64,000 bases of DNA from Adiantum capillus-veneris. Lineage: Eukaryota > Streptophyta > Polypodiopsida > Polypodiales > Pteridaceae. A program made the position numbers and the translations under genes. Shown piece by piece: positions 12,132 to 22,170 of the stretch. The DNA lies in the NCBI GenBank assembly GCA_014529385.2, contig CM043963.1, forward strand, positions 107,758,412-107,822,411, in the 5' to 3' direction. The stretch's first letter is position 1; each line of letters opens with the position of its first letter. Below the pieces are notes generated by a model. The model did not search any database. It worked only from the letters and a program-made list of their open reading frames with translations, and was not told the DNA's origin.

Positions 12132-13685
12132 ATGGCAACGTCTACTGATGCACTTATCACACAACTAGCAAAGATAGGACTTGTGGATCGAGCACATGAA
12201 CTACTCCGTGTGTTCGAGGGGACAATTGACATGCAGACTTGTCGACCTTCATAAAGAGGCATTCAAAAGCTTTCTTGACTACATGGCGTAGTAAATGGAA
12301 GAATATGACATAGTCTTTGAGGGATCCTACACGGCGTAGCTGGCAATGGATTTGTCAAGCATCTCTATGCGGACGCATCTTTATGCAGACGACAAAAACT
12401 TTTGCTTTTTCTTGTTGAGGATTATTAAAGGCCTCATGGAATGGGATCGCAAGACAGAGGATGAGGATGATGTCATAGATTTAGGCCTGGAATGCATAGG
12501 CACCCAATTCATTTCTTGGGACATGGTTCTAGCCTTACTTGTGCTTGAGGGCATGGATAAGGGAAAATCAAAGGAAAAGGTCAACCAAAGACTGCATGTG
12601 ACCATTGTGGAGGAATCTAATGAAGTTATCAAAGAGATTGGTGAGCAGACCATTGTGGAGGAATCAAGTGAAGTTATCAAAGAGATTGATGAGTAGACTG
12701 AAGCATCTAGGGAACTCATCCTCTTGCAAGAGCCCAACTCCACTGAGGAGGAAGATGGGATGCTACAGGGAGATGAGGTGCTGGAGGAAGTCCCAGAACT
12801 CCTAATTCTCACTTTGCATGTAGTGGTGGTGGATGATCGTCACTTTTTGTTCCTTGAAGACATCGCCAAAACACTAGGACTCAGAGACAATGCTTGCTAT
12901 CTATGCGGGCATGAAGGATCCCAGTGGAAAGGAAGAGAAAGTCAATTTCAAATTGACTTTGAAGACCAAGGTCTCCCAGCAAGCCTCTCTTTCCTCCCCA
13001 ATGAAAACGAATAGAAGTTGGTGCAAACGGTAGCAAGTACACTTGTGGAAATCAAATCATATGTCTCATTTTACGAAAGCGTCTCGGAAAGCGCTTTCCA
13101 TCCACACAAACCACTGACCGCGATGCGTAGATATGATTGATCTAGCATCGATCTTACAAAGAAAAATCTTGAGGAGAAGGATGAAGAAATTGAGGTAAGC
13201 CTATCTTAACTTGGTTTTTTCTATTGTTCCTTATAACAAGTGTTAAAGCCGTATAAAATGCTTGGTGAACGGCATACCATGTTGATAAGTTTGCAATGCA
13301 TACTGGTGGTTCATGCAACGCGCCCATGGGTAGGGATAGCTCGCTTTGGCACTACCTAAGCCACATGGAGCTATTGATTCTTCAAGTCGCTCACACAGAG
13401 TTCTCTAAGAATGGTTATGTGGAGCTGCTCAAGTGCAACTCATTAAGTTCCATTCTCGTCGAAGATTCCCTCACCCTAAATGCTTACAAATGTATATTGG
13501 TGGACCAAGAGGTGGCATTGTATGCCTTTACAGGCAAGCACCCAGGATCAATCCTCTCCCACTGTGCTTTGAGCTTAGGTCAAGGGGTGACAAAACCAGA
13601 GGAGATTGTAAAATACCTTGGTGTCAAGTCAGCCATTTTCCCCATACCCATCAATGTAATTCGTAGTAAAACTAATCGACCATGA
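12132..13685 (+). pseudogene. Decayed spliced gene of unknown family
   Basis: I do not recognise this protein (about 480 codons). Start at ATG 12132 (MATSTDALITQL). Exon 1 runs to 13194 and a 95-bp GT-AG intron (13195-13289) joins in frame to exon 2 (13290-13685), which is open to a TGA. The N-terminal third is helical. A 16-residue acidic repeat (TIVEES.EVIKEI) occurs twice at 12601-12693. The middle holds a DDRHFLFLEDIAKTLGL segment and a Cys pair CYLCGHEG. The C-terminal exon is a coherent 130-codon frame. It is broken by one indel near 12240 and by TAG 12289, TAA 12292, TAG 12337, TAG 12694, TAG 13012 and TGA 13138, all explicable as C-to-T changes in Gln or Arg codons. It converges on the histone-like gene at 14.2-15.4 kb. 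It could be a host gene or cargo of a mobile element. Confidence 0.6.
12601..12693 (+). repeat. Two tandem 48-bp coding repeats
   Basis: Two copies (12601-12648 and 12649-12693) of a unit starting ACCATTGTGGAGGAATC, in frame. The first copy ends GAGCAG and the second GAG followed by TAG, so the second copy's stop is readable as a mutated CAG. Confidence 0.85.
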
Positions 13686-13839
13686 TGTAATATCCAAATC
13701 AATACAAGATAATTGTTTTCATTAACAATTTTTGTCAACATTCTGTACTTGTTTTTTTATTATTCATATTGTCCAATAAATTTCATTTCTGCAACACATG
13801 CACAGAATCTTGAACATGCAGCGACCCATCGATTGGAAG

Positions 13840-14053
13840 GCACCTCTCGAGGATTTTTTAAAGAAATCGGGCAATGGGGGGGAGGGGGGTGTACGGAGTC
13901 AAGGACACCACCATGGCGCACGGTGGGGTTGAACAACACAAAAAAAATGCAATGTGCACCATGACGTGCAGGGGGCAGATCTGTCAAGGATGCCACCATG
14001 CATCGTGGTGGTTTTGTTGACTCCGTATGTTCGTAAAAAAATCCGTGAGAGGT
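13840..14053 (+). repeat. Imperfect fold-back (inverted) repeat
   Basis: Left arm 13840-13926 and right arm 13993-14053 are roughly reverse complements: CACCTCTC / GAGAGGTA at the outer ends, a GGATTTTTT / AAAAAAATCC block, then ACGGAGTCAA / TTGACTCCGTA, and a CCACCATG...GGTGG dyad inside each arm. It lies between the 3' ends of two convergent genes. It may be a MITE-like fold-back insertion or a shared terminator region. No target duplication was identified. Confidence 0.6.
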
Positions 14054-14240
14054 ACTCCTCAGCCGACGGGTCATTGCATGGTTGAGGCCAGTTTAAATTT
14101 AATATCTTGAAAGATTCAAATACTTAAAAAAAAACAATTTACAAAATCAAGTTAAACAATTGCATGGAAAAGTAGAAATTTGACCCTGATATTACATGAA
14201 AAGATTACAAATCTCATCAAGAGAGAGTACATGGGATAAA

Positions 14241-15395
14241 CTATTTCTTATGAAGGCATCCTTCATTTTGCAAATTGATTGCTAGGGCTAAATCCATATT
14301 TTTCAATGTTACATGCTTAGCATGCACAATACAGGAAACGCCATCCTGAAACAACTGCATCAAAATGTCTTCGACGACATCCTGTAGGGCTAGTAAGGTT
14401 GCACGTTGTATGCATGTAATGGAATCACTATATTCATCCATCATCTCTCTCACCACCCGAGAGAAGGTCGCTTTGGGTATGATGGGCTCAGTGCTCTTTT
14501 GATACTTTTGAATTTCCCGCAAAGAAACTATGCGTGGCTTCCATCTCCGCTTTTTCTGTGCTGTTGACAATGGTGGAGGAGCCACCTGCCCGGCCTATTG
14601 AGGAGGATCATTTTTGTACTTTTTTCTCCTCTCCTCCGCGGCCTGTTGTTCTTTAGGTGTCACCTTGTCCTTCTTCCTCTTTGCACATTGCTTGGCTCTT
14701 TGAGATATTTTTGAAGGCTTTGAGCTCACAGCCTTTGCTTGTTGGGTGGCTTGAGCTCTATCCTCTTCCGCCTTCTTCTCTGCCTCTGCTCGTGCTTGTA
14801 AGTTTGGCAAGTGAGCTCTCTTGGCCTCTGCTCTCTGCCATTACTCTTGCTCCCTCTGTCTTCTTTGTTCTTCTTATATTCTTTGTGCTTCCTTCCCAAC
14901 TGCATGTACTCTTGTGCTTGAGAAACCGGGTCGCATGGTATTACTTTGATTACCCTTTGTTTGATTCGTGGTCCAAATCTTTGTGGCATGGTTTTTGCGA
15001 TTTCTTGAGCACCAAGTACTGTGACAGCAGACGAGGGATCTGGATTTTTAAATGAACCTCGTTATTCCTCTTTGATTGCTCTTATTTCTTGCATGGCTCT
15101 AAGTAGAGATGAAATTGGTTGGGGATTTGACAGAGGTGTGCGGTTGGCATGATTTAGTGGTGCGAGATCACCAAAAATCTGTTGCATGCTGGTTTGTTTA
15201 TCTAGATTCGATGGTTGGGAAGGCTGTTGGGTGTCTGGAGCAGGTTGGAGCATTGGGTTATCCACTTGCTTATTGCTGAGAATGTGGACTTGAAGCCGTA
15301 GATTTTGCATGGGGTGTTGGTTGCGGATTTTCAACGGTGTGAGTGGCTGTGGTGGTATTGATGTGCGTAGTTGTCTACTTGTGTGAATTGTCCAT
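14241..15395 (-). pseudogene. Histone H3/CenH3-like protein with Q/K/E-rich leader, decayed
   Basis: The C-terminal 114 codons (14585-14241) are a histone-fold domain that aligns with H3 almost without gaps: VSLREIQKYQKSTE (alphaN), FSRVVRE (alpha1), ALQDVVEDILMQLFQDG (alpha2) and HAKHVTL...D..LA (alpha3). Loop 1 has one residue more than canonical H3, and ED.L..LF.DG plus VTL recall plant CenH3 rather than H3. No H3 K4/K9/K27 tail is present. Instead, about 270 codons upstream form a Pro/Gln-rich then Lys/Glu/Gln/Arg-rich, coiled-coil-like leader in the same strand and frame, interrupted by TAA 15064, TAA 14876, TAA 14843, TAG 14597 and a frameshift near 14880. All four stops fit CAA/CAG changes. 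Start is tentative: ATG 15395, 100 bases after a TATA box, with a further stop and frameshift close to it. The natural stop is TAG 14241. Family role (nucleosome or centromere chromatin) is inferred only; this copy cannot make the full protein. Confidence 0.72.
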
Positions 15396-15487
15396 GTGGT
15401 TTAAGATATGAGTGCGTGCTTGTTTGTGCTCGAGAGGATCTTCTAGAATGTGCAAACAGGAAATGAACTTCAAGTTGTGAGTTTTGA

Positions 15488-15495
15488 CTTATATA
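15488..15495 (-). promoter_or_regulatory. TATA box of the histone-like gene
   Basis: TATATAAG on the minus strand, directly after AAGTGC and 100 bases before the ATG at 15395. Followed by TTCATTTC and CACATTC words in the same order as after the 12038 TATA box. Confidence 0.55.
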
Positions 15496-15855
15496 GCACT
15501 TAATTTTTTAAAAAAACTTAAAAACTCAATAATACTAATAATTTTTTTTAAAAAAAATCCAAAATAGAAAAAACTTGACCCACGGAACCATTGATTGAGG
15601 CGTCAACAAATCACATGACATTACAATGCATGTTTACTATAGAAGTGGTTAGTGTAAAAAATTTATCGATTTTCCACCCAACGCCTGCTGTTTCGTCGCC
15701 TTGTCTCCAATCATCATCAAAATCGATCTTTGGCACTCGAAGCATGATATGATTGTGATCGCCTCATGCTAACCACTTTCTCTATTCTGCATTTCAAACT
15801 TCTTTGCAATGTATTCTTCTTCCTCTCTCTCTCTCTTGGCTAAAACTTTGTAGAA
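15496..15855. other. AT-rich spacer upstream of histone-like gene
   Basis: Long A/T runs near 15500-15570 and a GTCATGTGATTT word (minus strand) near 15620. No gene seen. Confidence 0.45.
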
Positions 15856-16450
15856 TCAATTGAACATCTCGTGTAGGGCATTGCTCTTTTTCCTTCCACC
15901 TCCATGCCGTGTATTTTTGGCATACATTGCTTTTGCTTGATAGTGTGAACGCTCCATTCCTTGGCTACTCCAGATGCCCAATGAACCATATGTGTCAAGA
16001 AAAAATTGAGCTATGTGAAAAAAGAATGTGCTTAAAAAACAATCAAACTTTAGTTCAAACACTGATTTTTTTTTACTGCAAAGACAAATTGTTCAACCGA
16101 CCATGTAATGTGTTATGTGTGTCTCCCCCTAGGGATCCACCATTTCCGCTGTGAAACTATTGATTACAAAATTTAAGGTGGATATCTCAGCATGGGTTAG
16201 CTTTGTCTTTTCAAGCAAACAAAAAATATCATCTACCGACTACCACACATGAGCACGCTTAGTTCCTAGGGCTGCTTCGTTACCTCTGTAGGTGGTAATG
16301 TCACACACCTTTTTCCACAATTGAAACTCATTGGGAATTTAGAAGTCAGAATTTTTTGAAAGAAAATGTCTAGCTTTACTACCACCCATCTCGAGGGGTG
16401 CACTATGTAATCATGTTAATGTATAACGTGAGTTCAAAAGGAGGGGTTTT
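15856..16450 (-). pseudogene. Decayed transposase-like C-terminal fragment
   Basis: A 68-codon minus-strand frame (16062-15856) contains IWSSQGMERSHYQAKA followed by NTRHGGG, a conserved-looking block of the kind seen near the C terminus of some plant transposon proteins. I cannot name the family. Upstream minus-strand pieces to about 16450 continue in shifting frames with many stops. It could be the transposase remnant of an element that also held the neighbouring genes, or an unrelated fragment. Confidence 0.35.
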
Positions 16451-16559
16451 AAAATGCAAAAAATTTAGGAAATTTAACAGAGATACATTAAAATAAGGGG
16501 TTTTTATATTCAATTTTGGAAAAAAATCCTAAGATAAGGAGTCATTTTATTCATTCAGA

Positions 16560-16878
16560 CATGTTAAAAGAGGGGTTTTTTTAATACTCCGTGAACATAT
16601 GTTATATATGGGGGTACCAAACGGTGAACCCCCCGAGCCATCCATATATATTTTATTAGGACGATTATGTGTACTTCCAGATGCCTTCTTATCCTTTGAT
16701 AACTCAGCTGCACCCCCATGTAGACCAACACTTGATAGAATAGATTCGGGATTGAATAGGATTTTTATGGGAATTATTTTTATAAAAAGCAGTACCGTAA
16801 ATACGTCGGGGCAATACAGAAAAGTGATAATTATGTCAGGTTAATACTTGTAACAGGAGGGTGACGAGTCTTGTAACA
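16560..16878 (-). repeat. Start of gypsy-1 3' LTR (end undefined)
   Basis: On the minus strand a purine tract GGTGGGAGGGA is followed by TGTTACAAGACTCG at 16878, the expected 3' LTR start after a gypsy polyprotein. No second copy is in the window, so the LTR end is not defined; the lower limit given is arbitrary. Confidence 0.45.
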
Positions 16879-16929
16879 TCCCTCCCACCAGGGATAGAAA
16901 CTGTCCTCGATTTCTCAATAAAGAATCAA

Positions 16930-18838
16930 CTGGACCGTGAGTGATGGAAAGTGTGGAGAAGGTTTGGGAAGTTGCGAATTTTTTTTCAGGCATCAACTTG
17001 GCATCCTCTCAAGTGTGGCCTTTAAAGGTCAAAAGATAGCGGTTATAAACCATGCCAATGCGTGTGGTGGTGGTCTCGTGATCAACTATTTGTGCATGGA
17101 TGAGTTGTCCTTCTTGGTCCACAAATGAAGGTGGTTCCTCATAAATGTGATGTGTAGGTAGGGGTCCTCTGAAAGGTCTTAAAAGACTAATGTGGAAAGC
17201 ATTGTGAATGTTCCAATGTGAAGGTAGGTCTAAACAAAAGGAAACATCATTGATCACATCAATTTTTTTGAAAGGGCCGTAAAAACGAGGAGCAAGTTTA
17301 ACAAAAACATTAGTATCAACACTTCGATCCTTCATTTTTCAATGCGAAACATAACATAATCACCTTCTTTGAATTGGTGTGCCTTGTGGTGCTTGTTAAC
17401 ATGCTTAGTGTAAAATTCTTGGTTTAATGGCAGAATGCACACTTGCATAAATATCATGAAAATTAGTAGTAAAATCATTAGCAACAAGCACAATATTGGG
17501 AAGACGTGAAGCAGGAGTAGGCAGAGAATGACCATACACAATTTCAAATGGAGATTTACCTGTAGCAGTGTGAGTGGTGTTGTTATATGAAAACTGTAGA
17601 ATATGCAGGTAATCATCCCATTTCTTGGGTTGAGAAGAAACATAAGCTTTCAATAAGTCAATGATAGTGCGATTGGTGACTTCGGTTTGACCATTAGACC
17701 CAGGATGGAATGCAGAAGTAAAGTCAAGTGTTGCTTCAAGATTTTCAAAAAAAGTAGTCCAAAAAGCACTACAAAATTTGGAATCTCGATTAGATATTAT
17801 AACTTTAGTCAAACCATGTCGTGGAAAGACAGCTTTAAGAAACATAAGTGCAGCTTGATGTGTTGTGAGTGTTCTATTACAGGAACGAAGTAAGCTTGTT
17901 TGGAAAAACGGTCAATGAGAGTCCAAATCATATCATGCTTGTGAATAGTGGGTGGAAATCTAGTGAGAAAATCAATCGAAATATGTTCCCAAGGTTTTTG
18001 AGGAATAGGGAGAGGGTTTAAAAGTCCCAATTTCTTACATATTACTGCTTCGACCTTTTGACAAATCAAACAAGTTGAAAATTATTGTTTAACATCAGGT
18101 TTCATAGTAGGCCAAAAGAAATCACGACATAAGTTTTAAAAATTAGCAGCAAATCCTCTATGTCCAACATAGGGTGGTTTGTGCAACTCTTTAATGATCA
18201 ATGTACGAAAACATTTAGTTACACACAATTTATTTTTGAACTAAAGAAAGTTTTCTTGAATGGTGTATTCCAAAAATGTGCGCACAAAGTTCTCAATCAT
18301 ATGCAACCATGTGGTTTTGAAATCATTATCTGGTGCATAAGTGTCAGACATTGAGTCAAATGAATCACCCATAATGGTTGATAGACTATTAAGAGAGGGT
18401 CTTTGGCTCAAAGCATCAGCTACAACATTATCTTTACCAGGTTGGTATTGAACGTTGGGTTGAAAATTTTGAATGAAGGCAGCCCCTTAATATGTCTATC
18501 ATCTATTAAGGGTTGAGAGAGTAAATACTTGATACTTTGTTGATAAGTTTTGATGAAATAGTGTTTCCAAATTTTCAAAGCATGTACAATAGCAGTCAAC
18601 TCTTTGTCATATGTACTAAATTTTGCTTCAGACGGTTTAAACTTACGACTTTCAAATGCAAGTGACGGTTATCTTTCATAAGGACTACACCAATACCTTT
18701 TCCACTAGCATTAGTGACTACGACAAAGAATGGTCTATCAAAATTAGGCAATTGTAGTACTGATGCATTTATCAAAGCATTCTTGAGTGCATTAAAGGAA
18801 CTTTCTTGCAAATCAGAACAGACATAAGGAGAATTTTT
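16930..18838 (-). pseudogene. Gypsy-1 pol, 3' half: RNase H, integrase, chromodomain-like end
   Basis: Minus-strand second half of a Ty3/gypsy pol. RNase H start (FFVVVTNASGKGIGVVL) at 18811-18596; integrase zinc-binding region and core at 18069-17405 (SIDFLTRFPP, NRDSKFCS, HPGSNGQTEVTNRT, SYNNTTHTATGKSPFE); then KLAPRFYGPFKK...HNAFHISLLRPF and a chromodomain-like tail. Frames shift several times, and TGA at 17009-17011 replaces a probable Arg. The upstream end at 18838 is not a decay point: it abuts the LTR of the 13.2-kb insertion, and the same frame resumes at 32033, so this half and 32028-34552 are one element. Confidence 0.88.
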
Positions 18839-19223
18839 TGTAATAATATTGATATTTTGATGATTTATTTGTGAAATATTTGATAATTTGATGAAGCATT
18901 GAAATGTTGATTTGAATTATGGAATATGATCACTTGTCGGGTGTTGTGTGAGCAGATCAGTGTGACTGGCACGTGCTGGACAATAAGGCGATAGAAATTA
19001 TTTGAATAAAACTACTACCATTGGATTTGGTGGCAATCCTTAGTATTTTATGGTTCATTGAGATGTAGACAACTATTTATTGCTATATTGAGCTCATACT
19101 ATTTTATGCCCAAGTGCAAATTGATGTAACTCATTTTTTGAGCATGAACTCTTCTATAAATTAAATACGTGCAAGAGGGATATGCTCACTCTTGCACGCG
19201 GGGAGATTGCACCCATTGCTTGT

Positions 19224-19277
<54 letters not shown>

Positions 19278-19394
19278 TATAGCAACGACTATGGTGTTCA
19301 TGTTCTTTGCCTGGTATACAGATTTGTTAGTCACTGATGACTTGTAGCATGTTAATTTGATATGTTGCAGGACCACCCCATTTTGAATGTAGCA
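18839..19394 (+). repeat. Left LTR of the 13.2-kb unit
   Basis: TGTAATAATATTGATATTTTG...AATGTAGCA, matching 31440-32027. Contains TATAAA at 19155-19160, a dyad at 19168-19198 and a CT microsatellite at 19226-19273. Confidence 0.88.
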
Positions 19395-19395
19395 G

Positions 19396-19407
19396 TGGTA
19401 TCAAAGC
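19396..19407 (+). other. Primer-binding site of the 13.2-kb unit
   Basis: TGGTATCAAAGC, one base after the LTR and one mismatch from the tRNA-iMet complement. Confidence 0.8.
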
Positions 19408-19639
19408 TTGGTGATCGCTCTTGGAGTCACTACACCTATGACGTTCATCATAAATACAAGGAGAAGAAGGACACGATAACCTCTTAGTTAATTAATATCC
19501 TTGTTTAAGAATATCTAGTCCTCCATGAGAGGGAAGGAGAAAGCACATGCTAATTATTGAATCCTTAGCGTGCAAAGACAAAATTAAGAAGGGTTTTTGA
19601 CCACGCGTGGATGAATTACTGTGAGAAATCACCCCAAGT
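19408..19639 (+). other. Leader remnant of the 13.2-kb unit
   Basis: About 230 bases between the primer-binding site and the gypsy-2 fragment on the opposite strand. No coding signal. Confidence 0.5.
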
Positions 19640-22170
19640 GGAAGGTTTCAAGGGATAACATAGCAAAAGGTGGAGAAAACGACATGATTTAAGAGATGCT
19701 TAGAATTCTTTGAGGAAGAAATAAGGGAAGGCTTTTCATCCATAGACAATTTCAAAGGGTGCACGGTTTGTGGAGGAGTGGGGGGTGTTATTGTAAGAAA
19801 ATTGAAGCATAGGGAGGTGTTGGTCCTAGTTTGCAGTATGTTCAATGGTGTAAGATCTAAGAAGGTCCATAATGGTGATGTTTGTGGATTCTGTTTGACC
19901 ATTACTTTCACGGTGAAATGAAGATGTGAAATCCAATTTAGAGCCTAAGTTTTAGGCTAGGGTGACCCAAAAGTGATTGCAAAAGCATCCATCTCGATCG
20001 GAGAGAATGACCTTGGGGAAGCCATGATAGGGGAAGATGGTTTTGAGGAAAAGGTTTGCAGCCTGTGGTGCGAACATTGTCTTTTTGCAGGATACAAAGT
20101 ACGCTTGTTTGCTAAAACAGTCAACTATAATCCATATCATATCATTGTGTGAGGATGTGGTTGAAAGTCCTATGATAAAATCCATGGAGATTTGTTCCCA
20201 CAGGCCAACAGGGATAGGGAGAGGCATTAAAAGACCATAAGACTTACCACGACGACGTTTAACTCTTTGACATATCAAACATTCCGAAACAAATTTTGTG
20301 ATATCATGCTTCATTTCAGGCCATAAAATATAATCTTGACATACAGTGAGTGTGGATTGAATTCCTCGATGACCCATATACGGTGGTGCATGCATTTTAG
20401 TCATTGCTAGGATCTTAAAGGGTGTTGTGACGCATAAAGTTCAAAGGAAAGACCATTGTTGTGATGTATTTCAAATCAAGCACGTGCAAAATACAGATCT
20501 TGAGCATATGTGTTAGGCATAGAATGAAATGGTTGCACATCACCCATAGAAATGTGATTCAAATAAATATGCTTGATTTTATCAAAGACACATGAACGCG
20601 TAACAGAAAGAACATTCACTTCAGGTTTTCTACTTAATACGTCTGCTACTACATTTGCCTTACCTGGTTGGTATTGTATCATGAGATGGAAAATTTGAAT
20701 GAAATCGGCCCAGTTGATATGACAATTAAAAATGGTGGATTGAGTAAGCAGGTGTTTAATGGCATGTTGGTCGGTCTTGATTAGAACTTCAGAGTCCAGA
20801 AGATAGTGTTTCCAAATGTCTAGAGCATGTACTACCGCTAGTAGGTCTTTATCATATGTGTTGTATTTGGTTTCAGATGGTTTGAGTTTTTGACTTTCGA
20901 AGGCAAGTGGGTGACCATTTTTCATTAAGATTGCACCTATGCCTGAGCCACTAGAGTCTGTGACAACTACAAAGAAGGGTTATTTGAAGTCAGGCAATTG
21001 TAGGACGGGGGCATGTGTGCCTTTTGTTGTGTGGGACCCCAATTGAATGGTACTTTTTGATGAAGTAAAGTGGTCATCGGTGATGCAATGTGTGAGAAGT
21101 TTTTGACAAATTTTTGATAGAGGCCTGCTAAGCCTAGAAATGATTTGATGTCATGCACAAATTTGGGGGTAGGCCATGTTTCAATAGTGTCAATATTTTG
21201 AGGGCCAACAGATATGCCTGTTTCAGAGACTATGTGGCCTAAATAATCAATGTGAGTTTGGAAAAATGCACTTTTGTCAGGATTTGCAAACAATTAGTGC
21301 TCATGCAATAGCTCAAAGACAATATGCAGGTGATTTTTGTGCTCGTTCTCATCACGATTGAAAATCAAGATGTCATCAAAGGACACAATAACAAAGTCTT
21401 GATAATCAAGAAATATTTTGCTCATCATTCTAGCAAATGTGGCAGATGCATTTGTGAGACCAAACGGTAAAATGATAAACTCATAATGACCAAACTTGGT
21501 ACAAATTACAGTTTTAAAAATGTCATTGGGGTGCATACGGATCTGTTGGTATCCTGACTTCAAGTCAATTTTGCTAAACAGTTTTGCTCCTCGTAAGCGA
21601 TCTAGGAGGTCGTCCATACGTGGGATGGGATAGCGGTTTTTGACAGTGACCTTGTTTAATGCTCTGTAGTCTATGCACATGCAAAAAATGTTGTTTTTAT
21701 TTTGGACTAGATGAACTAGGGCACCAAAAGGGGATGCACTAGGACGGATGAGGCCCTTTTCTAAGAGTTTGGCTGGATTTCTTGCTGGTGCAAGGGACTA
21801 TGTCTTTATGGTGCTCTGTGTGGTGGTGTGTGAGCCTGTAAAAAATTCAATTTTATGATCTAATTCACCTTGAGAGGGTGGGAGGGAAGGGGGGTAATCA
21901 TCCACAAAGCATTCATTATACTATGAGAGGAAATCATTATGTGTGTTAGAGATAGACGGTTGTGTGTGCTCCACTTCACTAACAAATATCATGTATGCTT
22001 TGTCATCCTTTTGCAGTGCACGTTTTGCTTGTGTGTGTGATATAAAGGGGGACATAGCAAGTGATGCATCAGCAGAAAGTGAAATAGATTTGCCATTGAA
22101 AGTGAAATTCATCGTGTGTGTACGATAGTCAATTTGTGGATTATGTTGGTGATGGAAAGGCATGCCCAAA
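19640..22170 (-). pseudogene. Gypsy-2 pol: protease region, RT, RNase H, integrase
   Basis: Minus strand. Protease-flanking segment at 22169-21921 (GMPFHHQHNPQIDYRT); reverse transcriptase at 21680-20967 with [36 protein letters not shown] and FDDILIF; RNase H at 20925-20476 with NGHPLAFESQKLKPSE and ADVLSRKPEVN; integrase zinc region and core at 20404-19640 with MGHRGIQST, CLICQRVK, SMDFIIGL, SDRDGCF and FSYNNTPHS. Breaks include TAA 21294 (probable Gln), a frameshift near 21000 and a TAG at a probable Trp near 19833. It stops before the integrase C terminus, and no 3' LTR follows, so it is truncated. It lies inside the 13.2-kb unit, in opposite orientation. Confidence 0.9.

Noticed and set aside
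14657-15055. Plus-strand Leu/Ser-rich frame of 132 codons
   Set aside because: It is the antisense shadow of the Lys/Glu/Gln-rich leader of the histone-like gene and has no motif of its own.
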